Positions 1-5,402 of a stretch of 5,402 bases of DNA are shown here, piece after piece (positions within the stretch are counted from its first letter, which is position 1; every line of letters starts with the position of its first letter). The notes below the pieces were generated by a model, which ran no database searches, was not told where the DNA came from, and saw only the letters and a list, made by a program, of their open reading frames with translations. This stretch comes from an uncultured Oscillospiraceae bacterium. GTDB lineage: Bacteria; Bacillota_A; Clostridia; Oscillospirales; Oscillospiraceae. The stretch is from NCBI GenBank assembly GCA_934667865.1, contig CAKUMR010000092.1, positions 1 to 5,402 on the forward strand, written 5' to 3'. A program made the translations under genes and the position numbers.

Positions 1-22
1 TTTAGTTGTTTTCGGTCATGTT

Positions 23-50
23 GACGAGCTTGTAAAAGCTCGTCCTTTTT
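23..50 (+). terminator. Intrinsic terminator of a plus-strand gene lying to the left
   Basis: A perfect 9-bp stem (GACGAGCTT at 23-31, AAGCTCGTC at 36-44) closes a GTAA loop and is followed by C and five T (46-50). This is the usual form of a Rho-independent terminator for transcription entering from the left on the plus strand. On the minus strand the stem is not followed by a T run, so it should not stop transcripts of the peptidase gene. The gene it serves is outside the window; in-frame plus-strand stops occur at 3-5 (TAG) and 22-24 (TGA), either of which could be its end. Confidence 0.75.
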
Positions 51-135
51 GTGCCTGTCTGCTCCATTGCGGTCTTTCCTCTCTTTTTTATGCCTTCCAA
101 TCCGAACTGTACAAGGCTGGTACATTGTCTTTTCC

Positions 136-1335
136 TCAAACCTCCAGCCCCAGTGCAAGAATTCCCAGATTCCGGCGGTAAATCTCCGCAAACTGCGACA
201 GCGGCAGCGGATTTTCTCCCAATCCGACCTCGATGGTGTAGCCCGGCCGGTCGTAGGTAAGCACGAACCAGTCCTTGTAGCCCGCAAAGCCGGAGGCAAA
301 GGGCGTGTCCTCCAGCGCGTAGCCGCTGACCTCGGCAAACCTCTGCCCGATCTCCTCCGCACCTACCGGCATCAGGTCGAGGAATTTCCAGTAGATCACC
401 TCGCCCTGCGCGTGATAGGAGAGCGTCAGCCGCGGGTCGACCAGCCGGGTCAGCCCCGCCATACCCGCGCTCTCCGGCTGATCGAGCGGGCTGCTGCCGA
501 CGTAGTCGCGCGGTGCAGGCTTGGTAAAGCCGAGGGCAAATTTGTTCTTCCGCGCCTGTTCCCACTCGGCGGGATAGTTGAGGTTCAGATCGACGCCCGC
601 CAGATTTGCCTTCCAGCCGTCCGGAAACGGAATATCCGGATAGTTCGCGGCGATGCGGCGCGCGGCCTCGTACTGCTCCGAACCGGGCGCGACCGCACCG
701 GTGACCAGATCGACGCCGTCCGGATTTACCATGGGAACGAGGTACAGCCGCGTCTGCCGGAACAGGCGCTGTGCGTCCATTCCGAAAATACGCCCGTTCA
801 CACTGACCGCATGGGCGTACTCCTCCAGAAATTTCATCAGAACCGGCGTTGTGATCCACTCGTTTGCATGGTGGCTGGCGTTATAAAGCACGGCGCGCGG
901 TCCCTCGCCTATGCTCAACGCCGTGACCGGGCGGCGGTTGAGCGTTGTGGCGATGGTTCGCCGGGCGAGAAAGGGATAGCGCGCCATCAGCCCCTGAACA
1001 CAGACCTGTAACAGCTCCGAGGTGAACGGGATGTCCGTCGGGACGACGGGAAAGCCGTAGGGAAGATTGAGGTACTGCCCGGCCAGCAGCCGGTTGGGGT
1101 CCTGATTGGGATTTGCCGTCAGAATGGCGCGCACACTGGTGCCGAAGGTGCGTGCCAGCCGGTAATACGTATCGCCGGGCTTGACCATGTAACGCTCAAA
1201 GCCAAGAAGATAGGGCGACAGCCGCTGCATGGTGAGAATATCCTCCCGGCCGGAGGGGTACAACCCCTCGCGATTCTGAAAATCCTGCAAATTCTCCGCG
1301 CCGGCACGGCGCAGAGCAAGCTCTGTTAAAGTCAA
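136..1335 (-). CDS. LysM-domain M14 family zinc peptidase, gamma-D-glutamyl-diamino-acid endopeptidase type
   Basis: This 399-residue protein is predicted to hydrolyse the gamma-D-Glu–diamino acid bond of peptidoglycan stem peptides. A LysM domain (about residues 49-92, YMVKPGDTYYRLA to LNLP) should bind glycan, and an M14 carboxypeptidase-like domain follows (about 110-395). Visible catalytic elements are the zinc motif H156-A-N-E159, the third zinc ligand H308 in SYHAQG, the NPDG loop (204-207), a likely Tyr353, and the general base E369 in TIEVGLGEN. At the carboxylate-binding site the usual Asn-Arg reads N251-L252 (DLNLNYP), which fits endopeptidase rather than carboxypeptidase members. 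No signal peptide or membrane segment is seen, as in the cytosolic sporulation peptidase YqgT. The start is TTG (1335-1333), chosen because GGAGGGG lies 6 nt upstream and the next Met is residue 36. It follows the FUSC gene by 41 bases, probably in one transcript. Family assignment is firm; exact substrate is inferred. Confidence 0.9.
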   Translation of the reverse strand: MTLTELALRRAGAENLQDFQNREGLYPSGREDILTMQRLSPYLLGFERYMVKPGDTYYRLARTFGTSVRAILTANPNQDPNRLLAGQYLNLPYGFPVVPTDIPFTSELLQVCVQGLMARYPFLARRTIATTLNRRPVTALSIGEGPRAVLYNASHHANEWITTPVLMKFLEEYAHAVSVNGRIFGMDAQRLFRQTRLYLVPMVNPDGVDLVTGAVAPGSEQYEAARRIAANYPDIPFPDGWKANLAGVDLNLNYPAEWEQARKNKFALGFTKPAPRDYVGSSPLDQPESAGMAGLTRLVDPRLTLSYHAQGEVIYWKFLDLMPVGAEEIGQRFAEVSGYALEDTPFASGFAGYKDWFVLTYDRPGYTIEVGLGENPLPLSQFAEIYRRNLGILALGLEV

Positions 1336-1337
1336 AA

Positions 1338-1374
1338 GAATCCCCTCCGCTGCAATCTATGCCGGAGGGGATTC
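1338..1374 (-). terminator. Perfect 12-bp hairpin between the FUSC and M14 genes: attenuator that also holds the M14 ribosome binding site
   Basis: On the minus strand GAATCCCCTCCG (1374-1363) and CGGAGGGGATTC (1349-1338) pair perfectly around a 13-nt loop. They are followed by TTTTGACTTT, which is a short, interrupted T tract. As seen, this could terminate or attenuate transcripts leaving the FUSC gene, whose TAA (1379-1377) ends two bases before the stem. The 3' arm contains GGAGGGG (1348-1342), the only good Shine-Dalgarno for the TTG start at 1335, so the folded stem would hide it. On the plus strand the stem is followed by CTTTATT, a poorer terminator tail. The pairing is certain; whether it acts as terminator, translational switch or both is inference. 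Confidence 0.6.
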
Positions 1375-1376
1375 CT

Positions 1377-2285
1377 TTATTCCGGCTGCTCCATCAGCTC
1401 GGCAAGGTAGCGGCAGGCCGAGAGCAGCTTTTCCAGGTGGTAGTTCATAACGATGGTGTCGTGGCGCGTACACTTGCGCCCGGCAATGCCGGCTTCCGGG
1501 ATGGCCATGCCGAGGGTGCGCATCGTTTCGGCGTTTTCAGTCGAAAGATCGCCCAGCGTGTCCATGCCGCAGATGGCCTCCAGCTCCTCGACCATTCGCC
1601 CGGCGAGCTGGCGGCAGCCGCGCAGCGCGGCCTCTTCGTCGTGCCGCCTGTGGAAAAAGCGCTGGTTGTGATAGAGCTGCAATTCGCGGTCGATGCGCCG
1701 CAGCAGCTCCACGTTGGGCTGAAGATCGGGGAAACGCTCGAAAATCACGATGCTTTCCACCTGCTGCGGGATTCGCGCGCGAAGCTGCGTCAGCAGAGAG
1801 CGGATGCGCGCTTTATTATTATAAGGAACGATCACGGCGTTGACGATCAGCGCAACGGCGATGCCGGCGGCAGTGTCGCGCAGGCGGAACAGCGAGTCGC
1901 GCAGAACGTTGTCCGTCGGCGTCAGGCTGGCGGAGAGAAAGATGATGCAGGAAAAGGACGCGACAAAGTTGAGCTTGAGCACGTTGCACAGCAGCAGAAG
2001 CAGCACAACGCCGAGCCCCGCCGCCCACGCAGGTGTGGCCTGCGGGAAAAGCAGCAGCATCACCGAGCCGAGGACCGTTCCCGCGACGACGCCGATGAGC
2101 TGGCTGAGTGCCTGCTTGAGCGAACCGGAGAAGGTGCGCTCCATGGCGATGAGCGCGCCGAAGGCGGCATAAAAAACGGACAGCTCGTCCGTGACGAACA
2201 GCCGCACGAGCAGCACCGCCAGCGTGACGGCAATGCCGGTTTTGAGGGTGCGCAGGCCGAGCGGAAAGTGCTTCCAGCGGGTCAT
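1377..2285 (-). CDS. FUSC / aromatic acid exporter (ArAE) family membrane protein
   Basis: This 302-residue integral membrane protein resembles the small Firmicutes FUSC/ArAE group (YgaE-like), whose better-studied relatives (E. coli AaeB) export aromatic acids. The N-terminal half carries about six hydrophobic segments, near residues 14-31, 36-48, 61-81, 87-104, 107-120 and 138-153. The remainder (about 155-302) is soluble, charged and probably helical, as usual for the C-terminal region of this group. FYAAFGALIAMERTFSGSLKQALSQLIGVVAGTVLG (38-73) is the typical FUSC opening. The start at 2285 is set by AAAGGAGG at 2300-2293 with 7 nt spacing and by the good promoter upstream; the frame stays open to 2804, but that extension runs antisense through the acetyltransferase. 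It heads a minus-strand unit with the M14 peptidase. The substrate cannot be read from the sequence. Confidence 0.85.
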   Translation of the reverse strand: MTRWKHFPLGLRTLKTGIAVTLAVLLVRLFVTDELSVFYAAFGALIAMERTFSGSLKQALSQLIGVVAGTVLGSVMLLLFPQATPAWAAGLGVVLLLLLCNVLKLNFVASFSCIIFLSASLTPTDNVLRDSLFRLRDTAAGIAVALIVNAVIVPYNNKARIRSLLTQLRARIPQQVESIVIFERFPDLQPNVELLRRIDRELQLYHNQRFFHRRHDEEAALRGCRQLAGRMVEELEAICGMDTLGDLSTENAETMRTLGMAIPEAGIAGRKCTRHDTIVMNYHLEKLLSACRYLAELMEQPE

Positions 2286-2292
2286 GGGCGGC

Positions 2293-2300
2293 CCTCCTTT
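2293..2300 (-). promoter_or_regulatory. Ribosome binding site deciding the FUSC start
   Basis: The minus strand reads AAAGGAGG, a near-perfect Shine-Dalgarno, 7 nt before the ATG at 2285-2283. It fixes the start of the FUSC protein at MTRWKHF and argues against the longer in-frame extension upstream. Confidence 0.85.
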
Positions 2301-2316
2301 CCAATGTTCTGCTTTC

Positions 2317-2344
2317 AGTATACCAGAAGGAAAGAGATTTGCAA
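2317..2344 (-). promoter_or_regulatory. Promoter of the FUSC–M14 unit
   Basis: On the minus strand TTGCAA (2344-2339, 4 of 6 to TTGACA) is followed after 16 nt by TATACT (2322-2317, 5 of 6 to TATAAT). A TGG directly before the -10 makes it an extended -10 promoter. Transcription should start near 2310, leaving a leader of about 25 nt with the strong ribosome binding site in it. It lies back to back with the acetyltransferase promoter. Confidence 0.65.
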
Positions 2345-2362
2345 GGAGATTCCGCCGGAGGG

Positions 2363-2391
2363 CTGGCTTTTCCCAAAGAATGTGGTAAAAT
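2363..2391 (+). promoter_or_regulatory. Promoter of the acetyltransferase–NudC unit
   Basis: TAAAAT (2386-2391) is a good -10 box preceded by TGG (2383-2385), giving an extended -10. The -35 position 17 nt upstream is weak (CTGGCT, 2363-2368). Transcription should start near 2398, only about 17 nt before the ATG, with the ribosome binding site AGAGGTGG (2403-2410) inside that short leader. Confidence 0.55.
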
Positions 2392-2414
2392 GAAGCGCAG
2401 AAAGAGGTGGTTTT

Positions 2415-2951
2415 ATGTCGATTCGCAATGCCGTTCCGGCGGACGTTCCGGCCATGCTGGAGATCTATGCCTATTTTGTCCGGGAAACCGCGGTCAGCTT
2501 TGAATATGAAGTGCCGGCGCAGGAGGAATTTGCCCGGCGATTGGCGGAGCATACGGTGCAGTTTCCGTGGCTCGTGTGGGAAGAAAACGGGGAAGTCCTC
2601 GGCTACGCCTACGCGGGACAGCCCTTTGAGCGCGCAGCCTATCACTGGTGCGCGGAGATCTCCTGCTATCTGGCCGCGCAGGCGCGCGGCCGCGGCGTCG
2701 GCAGACAGCTCTATGCCCGCATCGAAGAGCTCCTGTGCAGACAGGGCTATCGGAAGGTCTATGCCGTCGTCACCTCCGCCAACGAGCCGTCGATGGCCTT
2801 CCACAAGGCGCTGGGGTATCGTCCCTTTGCGGAGTTCCCGACAGTGGGGTATAAAAAGGGCGCATGGTACGGCGTGACGTGGCTGGAAAAGGACTTGCAG
2901 CCCTTGGGTACGCCGGAGGATTTCCCGGTTTCATGGAGGAATGTAGAATGA
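2415..2951 (+). CDS. GNAT family N-acetyltransferase, phosphinothricin / methionine-sulfone acetyltransferase type
   Basis: This 178-residue cytosolic enzyme should transfer acetyl from acetyl-CoA to a small amine. It follows the pattern of the phosphinothricin acetyltransferase/MnaT group throughout: IYAYFVRETAVSFEYEVP (17-34), WLVWEENGEVLGYAYA (52-67), YHWCAEISCYL (76-86) with E81 in the usual catalytic position, and the acetyl-CoA pyrophosphate loop R91-G-R-G-V-G96. S121-A-N-E-P-S126 and VGYKKGAWYGVTWLEKDL (144-161) complete the fold. The length is normal for the group. The natural substrate is unknown; family members acetylate glutamine or methionine analogues such as methionine sulfone, and the name does not prove herbicide resistance. 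The ATG follows AGAGGTGG at 2403-2410. Its TGA overlaps the ATG of the next gene. Confidence 0.88.
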   Translation: MSIRNAVPADVPAMLEIYAYFVRETAVSFEYEVPAQEEFARRLAEHTVQFPWLVWEENGEVLGYAYAGQPFERAAYHWCAEISCYLAAQARGRGVGRQLYARIEELLCRQGYRKVYAVVTSANEPSMAFHKALGYRPFAEFPTVGYKKGAWYGVTWLEKDLQPLGTPEDFPVSWRNVE

Positions 2952-3790
2952 TCCAGGATATTTTTCCGCACATCTATCACAACGAATTCCGCAGGCTGAT
3001 GCCGCAGGCGGAGGATGTCCTGCTTGCCTATCGCGGCAACGCCGTCCTTTCCGCGTCCGATGCGCTGCGTCTGCCGCGCTGCGGCGATTTTCCGGATACG
3101 GAGGCGCGCTACGCCTTTTCCATAGACGACACGCACTATTTTCTGGCAAAGCAGGCGCCGGAGGCGGGGGAGGGGCTGCGCTTTCTCCCCTCGGCGGAGT
3201 ACCGCTACGCCCAGCCGCGGGAAACTGCCTTCGCCTGCGCGGTCGGAGAAACGCTGCACCGCTGGTATGCCTCTAACCGCTTCTGCGGCGGCTGCGGCGC
3301 GGAAATGCAGGACAGCACAGCAGAGCGCGCGCTCTGCTGCCCGAGCTGCGGCGCGGTGGTCTACCCGCGCATCAATCCGGCGGTGATCGTGGGCGTGACG
3401 GACGGTAATCGCCTGCTTCTGACCAAATACGCCGGCCGTGCCTTCCGGCGCTTTGCGCTGGTGGCGGGGTTCTGCGAGATCGGTGAGCGCGTGGAGGACA
3501 CCGTGCGCCGCGAGGTCTGGGAGGAAACGGGTCTGCGCGTGAAGAACCTGCGGTTTTATAAAACCCAACCGTGGGTGCTGACGGACAGCCTGCTCATGGG
3601 CTTTTTCTGCGATCTCGACGGCGATCCGACGACCCGGCTTCAGGATGGCGAGCTGGCGTTGGCGCAATGGTTTGAGCGCGATTCTTTGCCGGATGACCAC
3701 TCCGACATCAGCCTGACCGGAGAAATGATCGAATATTTTCGTAAAAATGGCAGACAAACCCTCTTGACAAATGCAGAAACACTGCTATAA
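2948..3790 (+). CDS. nudC: NAD(H) pyrophosphatase, NudC-like Nudix hydrolase
   Basis: This 280-residue enzyme is predicted to cleave NAD(H) to NMN(H) and AMP; E. coli NudC also removes NAD caps from RNA. An N-terminal domain (1-110) is followed by a zinc ribbon with C113-x-x-C116 and C131-x-x-C134, then the Nudix domain (about 141-262). The Nudix box is complete at 174-196 (G174, E180, then R188-E189-V-W-E192-E193-T-G-L). The NudC signature follows as QPW (207-209) with S214. The ATG at 2948 is chosen because GGAGG (2935-2939) lies 8 nt upstream and it overlaps the acetyltransferase stop as ATGA, implying translational coupling. An in-frame ATG at 2864 would overlap the upstream gene by 88 bases and is unlikely. 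The last codons contain the promoter of the next operon, and the TAA stop is part of its -10 box. Length is slightly above the E. coli protein (257). Confidence 0.92.
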   Translation: MIQDIFPHIYHNEFRRLMPQAEDVLLAYRGNAVLSASDALRLPRCGDFPDTEARYAFSIDDTHYFLAKQAPEAGEGLRFLPSAEYRYAQPRETAFACAVGETLHRWYASNRFCGGCGAEMQDSTAERALCCPSCGAVVYPRINPAVIVGVTDGNRLLLTKYAGRAFRRFALVAGFCEIGERVEDTVRREVWEETGLRVKNLRFYKTQPWVLTDSLLMGFFCDLDGDPTTRLQDGELALAQWFERDSLPDDHSDISLTGEMIEYFRKNGRQTLLTNAETLL

Positions 3791-3791
3791 T
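3764..3791 (+). promoter_or_regulatory. Perfect-consensus housekeeping promoter of the pseudouridine operon
   Basis: TTGACA (3764-3769) and TATAAT (3786-3791) both match the sigma-A consensus at every position, with a 16-nt spacer. The whole promoter except its last base lies inside the NudC coding sequence, and the TAA stop of that gene (3788-3790) forms the middle of the -10 box. Transcription should start near 3798, giving a leader of about 38 nt before the kinase ATG. Such a strong promoter ahead of a catabolic operon suggests that a repressor or other control keeps it down. Confidence 0.85.
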
Positions 3792-3795
3792 AAGC

Positions 3796-3824
3796 ATTAG
3801 ATTAGAAAATAAACTAATATTTAG
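3796..3824 (+). promoter_or_regulatory. AT-rich repeat cluster, candidate operator of the pseudouridine operon
   Basis: Just downstream of the -10 box, ATTAG occurs twice in tandem (3796-3800, 3801-3805). Its complement CTAAT follows at 3814-3818, and CTAA-TAT-TTAG forms a small inverted repeat (3814-3824). The segment is strikingly AT-rich within a GC-rich region and covers the expected transcription start, which is where a repressor would act. The repeats are seen directly; binding by the kinase's own HTH domain or any other regulator is a guess, and short AT-rich repeats can arise by chance. Confidence 0.25.
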
Positions 3825-3835
3825 GCGGTGATACC

Positions 3836-4918
3836 ATGACGCAGCGGGAACGGCAGCTTCTGCAATGGATCGAAGCGGACCCGATGATCTCGCAGGAGGC
3901 GCTGGCGGAACGCGCGGGGATTACGCGCTCCTCCGTGGCGGTACACATTTCCAATCTGATGAAGAAGGGCTACATTGCGGGCAAGGGCTACGTCCTGCGC
4001 TCCGGTACCTATGCGGTCGTTGCCGGCGGCGTGAACGTGGACATCGGCGGCCGCTCTTTCGCCCCCATGGTCGCCAAGGACTCCAATCCCGGACGGGTCA
4101 CGACGAGCCTTGGCGGCGTCGGCCGGAACATCGCGCACAATATGAGTCTGCTCGGCGTGGACGTCCGCTTTCTGACCGCGTTTGGCGACGACCTCTATGC
4201 GCAGCGCATCGCCGCCTCCTGCGGCGAACTGGGCATCGACATCAGCCATGCGCTTCAGGTGCCCGGCGGCGCGACCTCCACGTATCTGTTCCTGAATGAC
4301 AGCGACGGCGATATGGCGCTGGCCGTTTCGGACATGGAGATCTGCGAGCAGCTCCGCCCGGAGTATTTCGCCGCAAACCTCAATCTTCTCAACCGTGCGC
4401 AGATCGTCGTGGCGGATACGAACCTTCCTGAAGCCTCGCTGGTCTATCTTGCCAATCACTGCACGGCGCCGCTCTTCATCGACCCGGTGTCGACGAGCAA
4501 GGCCGAAAAGCTGCGCGGTATTCTGGGCAAGATTCACACCCTCAAGCCCAACCGCATTGAAGCCGAGCTTCTGTCCGGCGTGAAGATCACGGACGAGGAC
4601 AGCCTGCACCGCGCGGCGCAGACGCTGCTGGATACCGGTATGCACCGCGTGTTTATCTCTCTCGGCTCGGCCGGCGTTTTTGCCGCCGACCACAACAGCT
4701 TCGTGCACCAGCCCTGCTTCCCTGCCAGGATGGCCAACGCCACCGGCGCGGGCGATGCCTTCATGGCGGCGCTTGCATGGGCCTATCTGGAGGGTACCGA
4801 CCTTTTGGGAACGGCTGCGGCGGCCTCCGCCGCTGCGTCCATCGCAGTAGAGGGCGCAGAAACCATCAACCCCGTACTTTCCGTTGAATCAGTGCGCGAG
4901 CGCTGCAACGCGAAATAA
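3836..4918 (+). CDS. psuK: Pseudouridine kinase, PfkB family, with N-terminal winged HTH domain
   Basis: This 360-residue protein is predicted to phosphorylate pseudouridine to pseudouridine 5'-phosphate with ATP. Residues 2-55 form a winged helix-turn-helix ([11 protein letters not shown], then [18 protein letters not shown]). A ribokinase-like domain fills 58-355. Visible motifs are N67-V-D69-I-G-G, typical of pseudouridine kinases, PfkB signature 1 around [10 protein letters not shown] (93-102), D216 in [14 protein letters not shown] (237-244), and signature 2 NATGAGDAF (301-309) with catalytic base D307. The start codon follows GGCGGTG at 3824-3830. The gene lies directly before psuG, 29 bases apart, which supports the substrate; without that neighbour a general nucleoside or sugar kinase would be possible. 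The HTH fusion occurs widely in this family, and it could let the protein bind its own promoter region, but no function for it can be read here. Confidence 0.9.
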   Translation: MTQRERQLLQWIEADPMISQEALAERAGITRSSVAVHISNLMKKGYIAGKGYVLRSGTYAVVAGGVNVDIGGRSFAPMVAKDSNPGRVTTSLGGVGRNIAHNMSLLGVDVRFLTAFGDDLYAQRIAASCGELGIDISHALQVPGGATSTYLFLNDSDGDMALAVSDMEICEQLRPEYFAANLNLLNRAQIVVADTNLPEASLVYLANHCTAPLFIDPVSTSKAEKLRGILGKIHTLKPNRIEAELLSGVKITDEDSLHRAAQTLLDTGMHRVFISLGSAGVFAADHNSFVHQPCFPARMANATGAGDAFMAALAWAYLEGTDLLGTAAAASAAASIAVEGAETINPVLSVESVRERCNAK

Positions 4919-4932
4919 ATTCTGAATCAATG

Positions 4933-4938
4933 AAGGAG
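4933..4938 (+). promoter_or_regulatory. Ribosome binding site deciding the psuG start
   Basis: AAGGAG lies 9 nt before the ATG at 4948. An in-frame ATG also exists at 4930-4932, but it overlaps this site and has no good Shine-Dalgarno of its own, so the start at 4948 (MLNKYLDV) is preferred. Confidence 0.75.
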
Positions 4939-4947
4939 TCTTCTATC

Positions 4948-5402
4948 ATGCTGAACAAATATCTTGACGTAAAACCCGAAGTCGCGCAGGCCATCGCAGA
5001 GGGCAAGCCCGTTGTCGCTCTGGAATCCACCATCATCTCCCACGGTATGCCCTATCCGCAGAACGTCCAGACCGCTCTGGAAGTTGAGAGAATCATCCGT
5101 GAAAACGGCGCGGTTCCCGCAACCATCGCCATCATCGGCGGCCGCCTGAAGGCCGGCCTGACCCCCGAAGAGATCGAGTACTTCGGCAAGAAGGGTACTG
5201 CGATCGCCAAGGCTTCCCGCCGCGATCTGGCCGTTCTGTGCGCCAGAGGCGAGGACGGCGCAACGACCGTCACCACGACCATGATCATCGCCCATATGGC
5301 GGGCATCAAGGTCTTCGCGACCGGCGGCATCGGCGGTGTGCATCGCGGCGCCGAAACCACCATGGACATCTCTGCTGACCTTGAAGAGCTGGCCTCCACG
5401 CC
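4948..5402 (+). CDS. psuG: Pseudouridine-5'-phosphate glycosidase, N-terminal half (cut by window end)
   Basis: The enzyme splits the C–C glycosidic bond of pseudouridine 5'-phosphate to uracil and ribose 5-phosphate, completing the pathway begun by the kinase upstream. The 151 residues present match the family closely: [20 protein letters not shown] (20-39), [10 protein letters not shown] (56-65), ASRRDL (89-94), [20 protein letters not shown] (110-129), [19 protein letters not shown] (131-149). By comparison with E. coli PsuG, E26 corresponds to catalytic Glu31, K88 to Lys93, H132 to His137 and D144 to the manganese-binding Asp149. The Schiff-base lysine (Lys166 in E. coli) would fall about ten residues past the window edge. 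Full-length members have about 300 residues, so roughly half is missing. No frame break is seen in the part present. It shares the transcript of the kinase, 29 bases downstream with its own ribosome binding site. Confidence 0.96.
   Translation, partial: MLNKYLDVKPEVAQAIAEGKPVVALESTIISHGMPYPQNVQTALEVERIIRENGAVPATIAIIGGRLKAGLTPEEIEYFGKKGTAIAKASRRDLAVLCARGEDGATTVTTTMIIAHMAGIKVFATGGIGGVHRGAETTMDISADLEELAST

Noticed and set aside
2..67. A 21-codon minus-strand reading frame (MEQTGTKRTSFY...) with an AGAGG upstream, ending in TAA at the window edge.
   Set aside because: Its middle is made of the perfect inverted repeat of the plus-strand terminator, which explains the sequence without any coding. 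There is no recognisable homology, and the Shine-Dalgarno spacing is long.
86..114. Promoter-like TTGTAC-17-ATAAAA on the minus strand downstream of the M14 gene.
   Set aside because: Both hexamers match the consensus poorly, and no supported gene follows inside the window.
108..124. Inverted repeat TGTAC/GTACA just after the M14 stop codon, as a possible terminator.
   Set aside because: The stem is only 5 bp with a 7-nt loop and no T run on the minus strand, which is too weak to call.
2286..2804. N-terminal extension of the FUSC frame up to 2804 (minus strand).
   Set aside because: It runs antisense through the acetyltransferase, crosses the divergent promoters, lacks membrane-protein character, and the strong ribosome binding site at 2293-2300 marks the start at 2285.
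2759..3757. Long open minus-strand frame opposite nudC (332 codons).
   Set aside because: It is rich in Arg, His and Ala without any domain and lies opposite a gene with complete zinc and Nudix motifs, so it is a shadow of GC-rich codon use.
3821..4708. Long open minus-strand frame opposite the pseudouridine kinase (295 codons).
   Set aside because: It shows no family motif or ribosome binding site, and the plus strand carries a fully motif-supported PfkB kinase.
4930..4948. Alternative psuG start at the ATG at 4930, adding six residues (MKESSI).
   Set aside because: The strong AAGGAG site overlaps this ATG and is correctly spaced only for the ATG at 4948.

Overview
This 5.4 kb, GC-rich chromosomal window looks like it comes from a Gram-positive anaerobe of the Firmicutes/Bacillota, probably of the Oscillospiraceae/Ruminococcaceae type. 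That placement is inferred from strong AGGAGG-type ribosome binding sites, a LysM–M14 peptidoglycan peptidase without a signal peptide, and the gene families present. No sequence search was possible. Six protein-coding genes are supported, and they fill nearly the whole window. There is no stretch over 300 bases without a gene, and I see no RNA gene, CRISPR array, insertion sequence or prophage.

Left part (1-2285), minus strand: a two-gene unit. A 302-residue FUSC/aromatic-acid-exporter-like membrane protein comes first in transcription order. It is followed by a 399-residue LysM + M14 zinc peptidase of the gamma-D-glutamyl-diamino-acid endopeptidase type. The 41 bases between them hold a perfect 12-bp hairpin that looks like a terminator/attenuator and also contains the Shine-Dalgarno sequence of the peptidase. 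At the extreme left a plus-strand intrinsic terminator marks the end of a convergent gene outside the window.

Middle (2286-3790): a 129-base divergent promoter region, then a plus-strand pair. The pair is a GNAT acetyltransferase of the phosphinothricin/methionine-sulfone type and a NudC-like NAD(H) pyrophosphatase (zinc ribbon plus Nudix box). They overlap by ATGA, so they are probably translationally coupled.

Right part (3764-5402), plus strand: the pseudouridine catabolism operon. It consists of a HTH–PfkB pseudouridine kinase and pseudouridine-5'-phosphate glycosidase (psuG, cut by the window end). Together they take pseudouridine to uracil and ribose 5-phosphate. A perfect-consensus promoter (TTGACA-16-TATAAT) sits inside the last codons of the NudC gene, and its -10 box overlaps that gene's stop codon.

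Nothing here needs a wholly new system. The points most worth a second look are the hairpin that buries a ribosome binding site, the embedded promoter with a candidate operator, and the kinase that carries its own DNA-binding domain.
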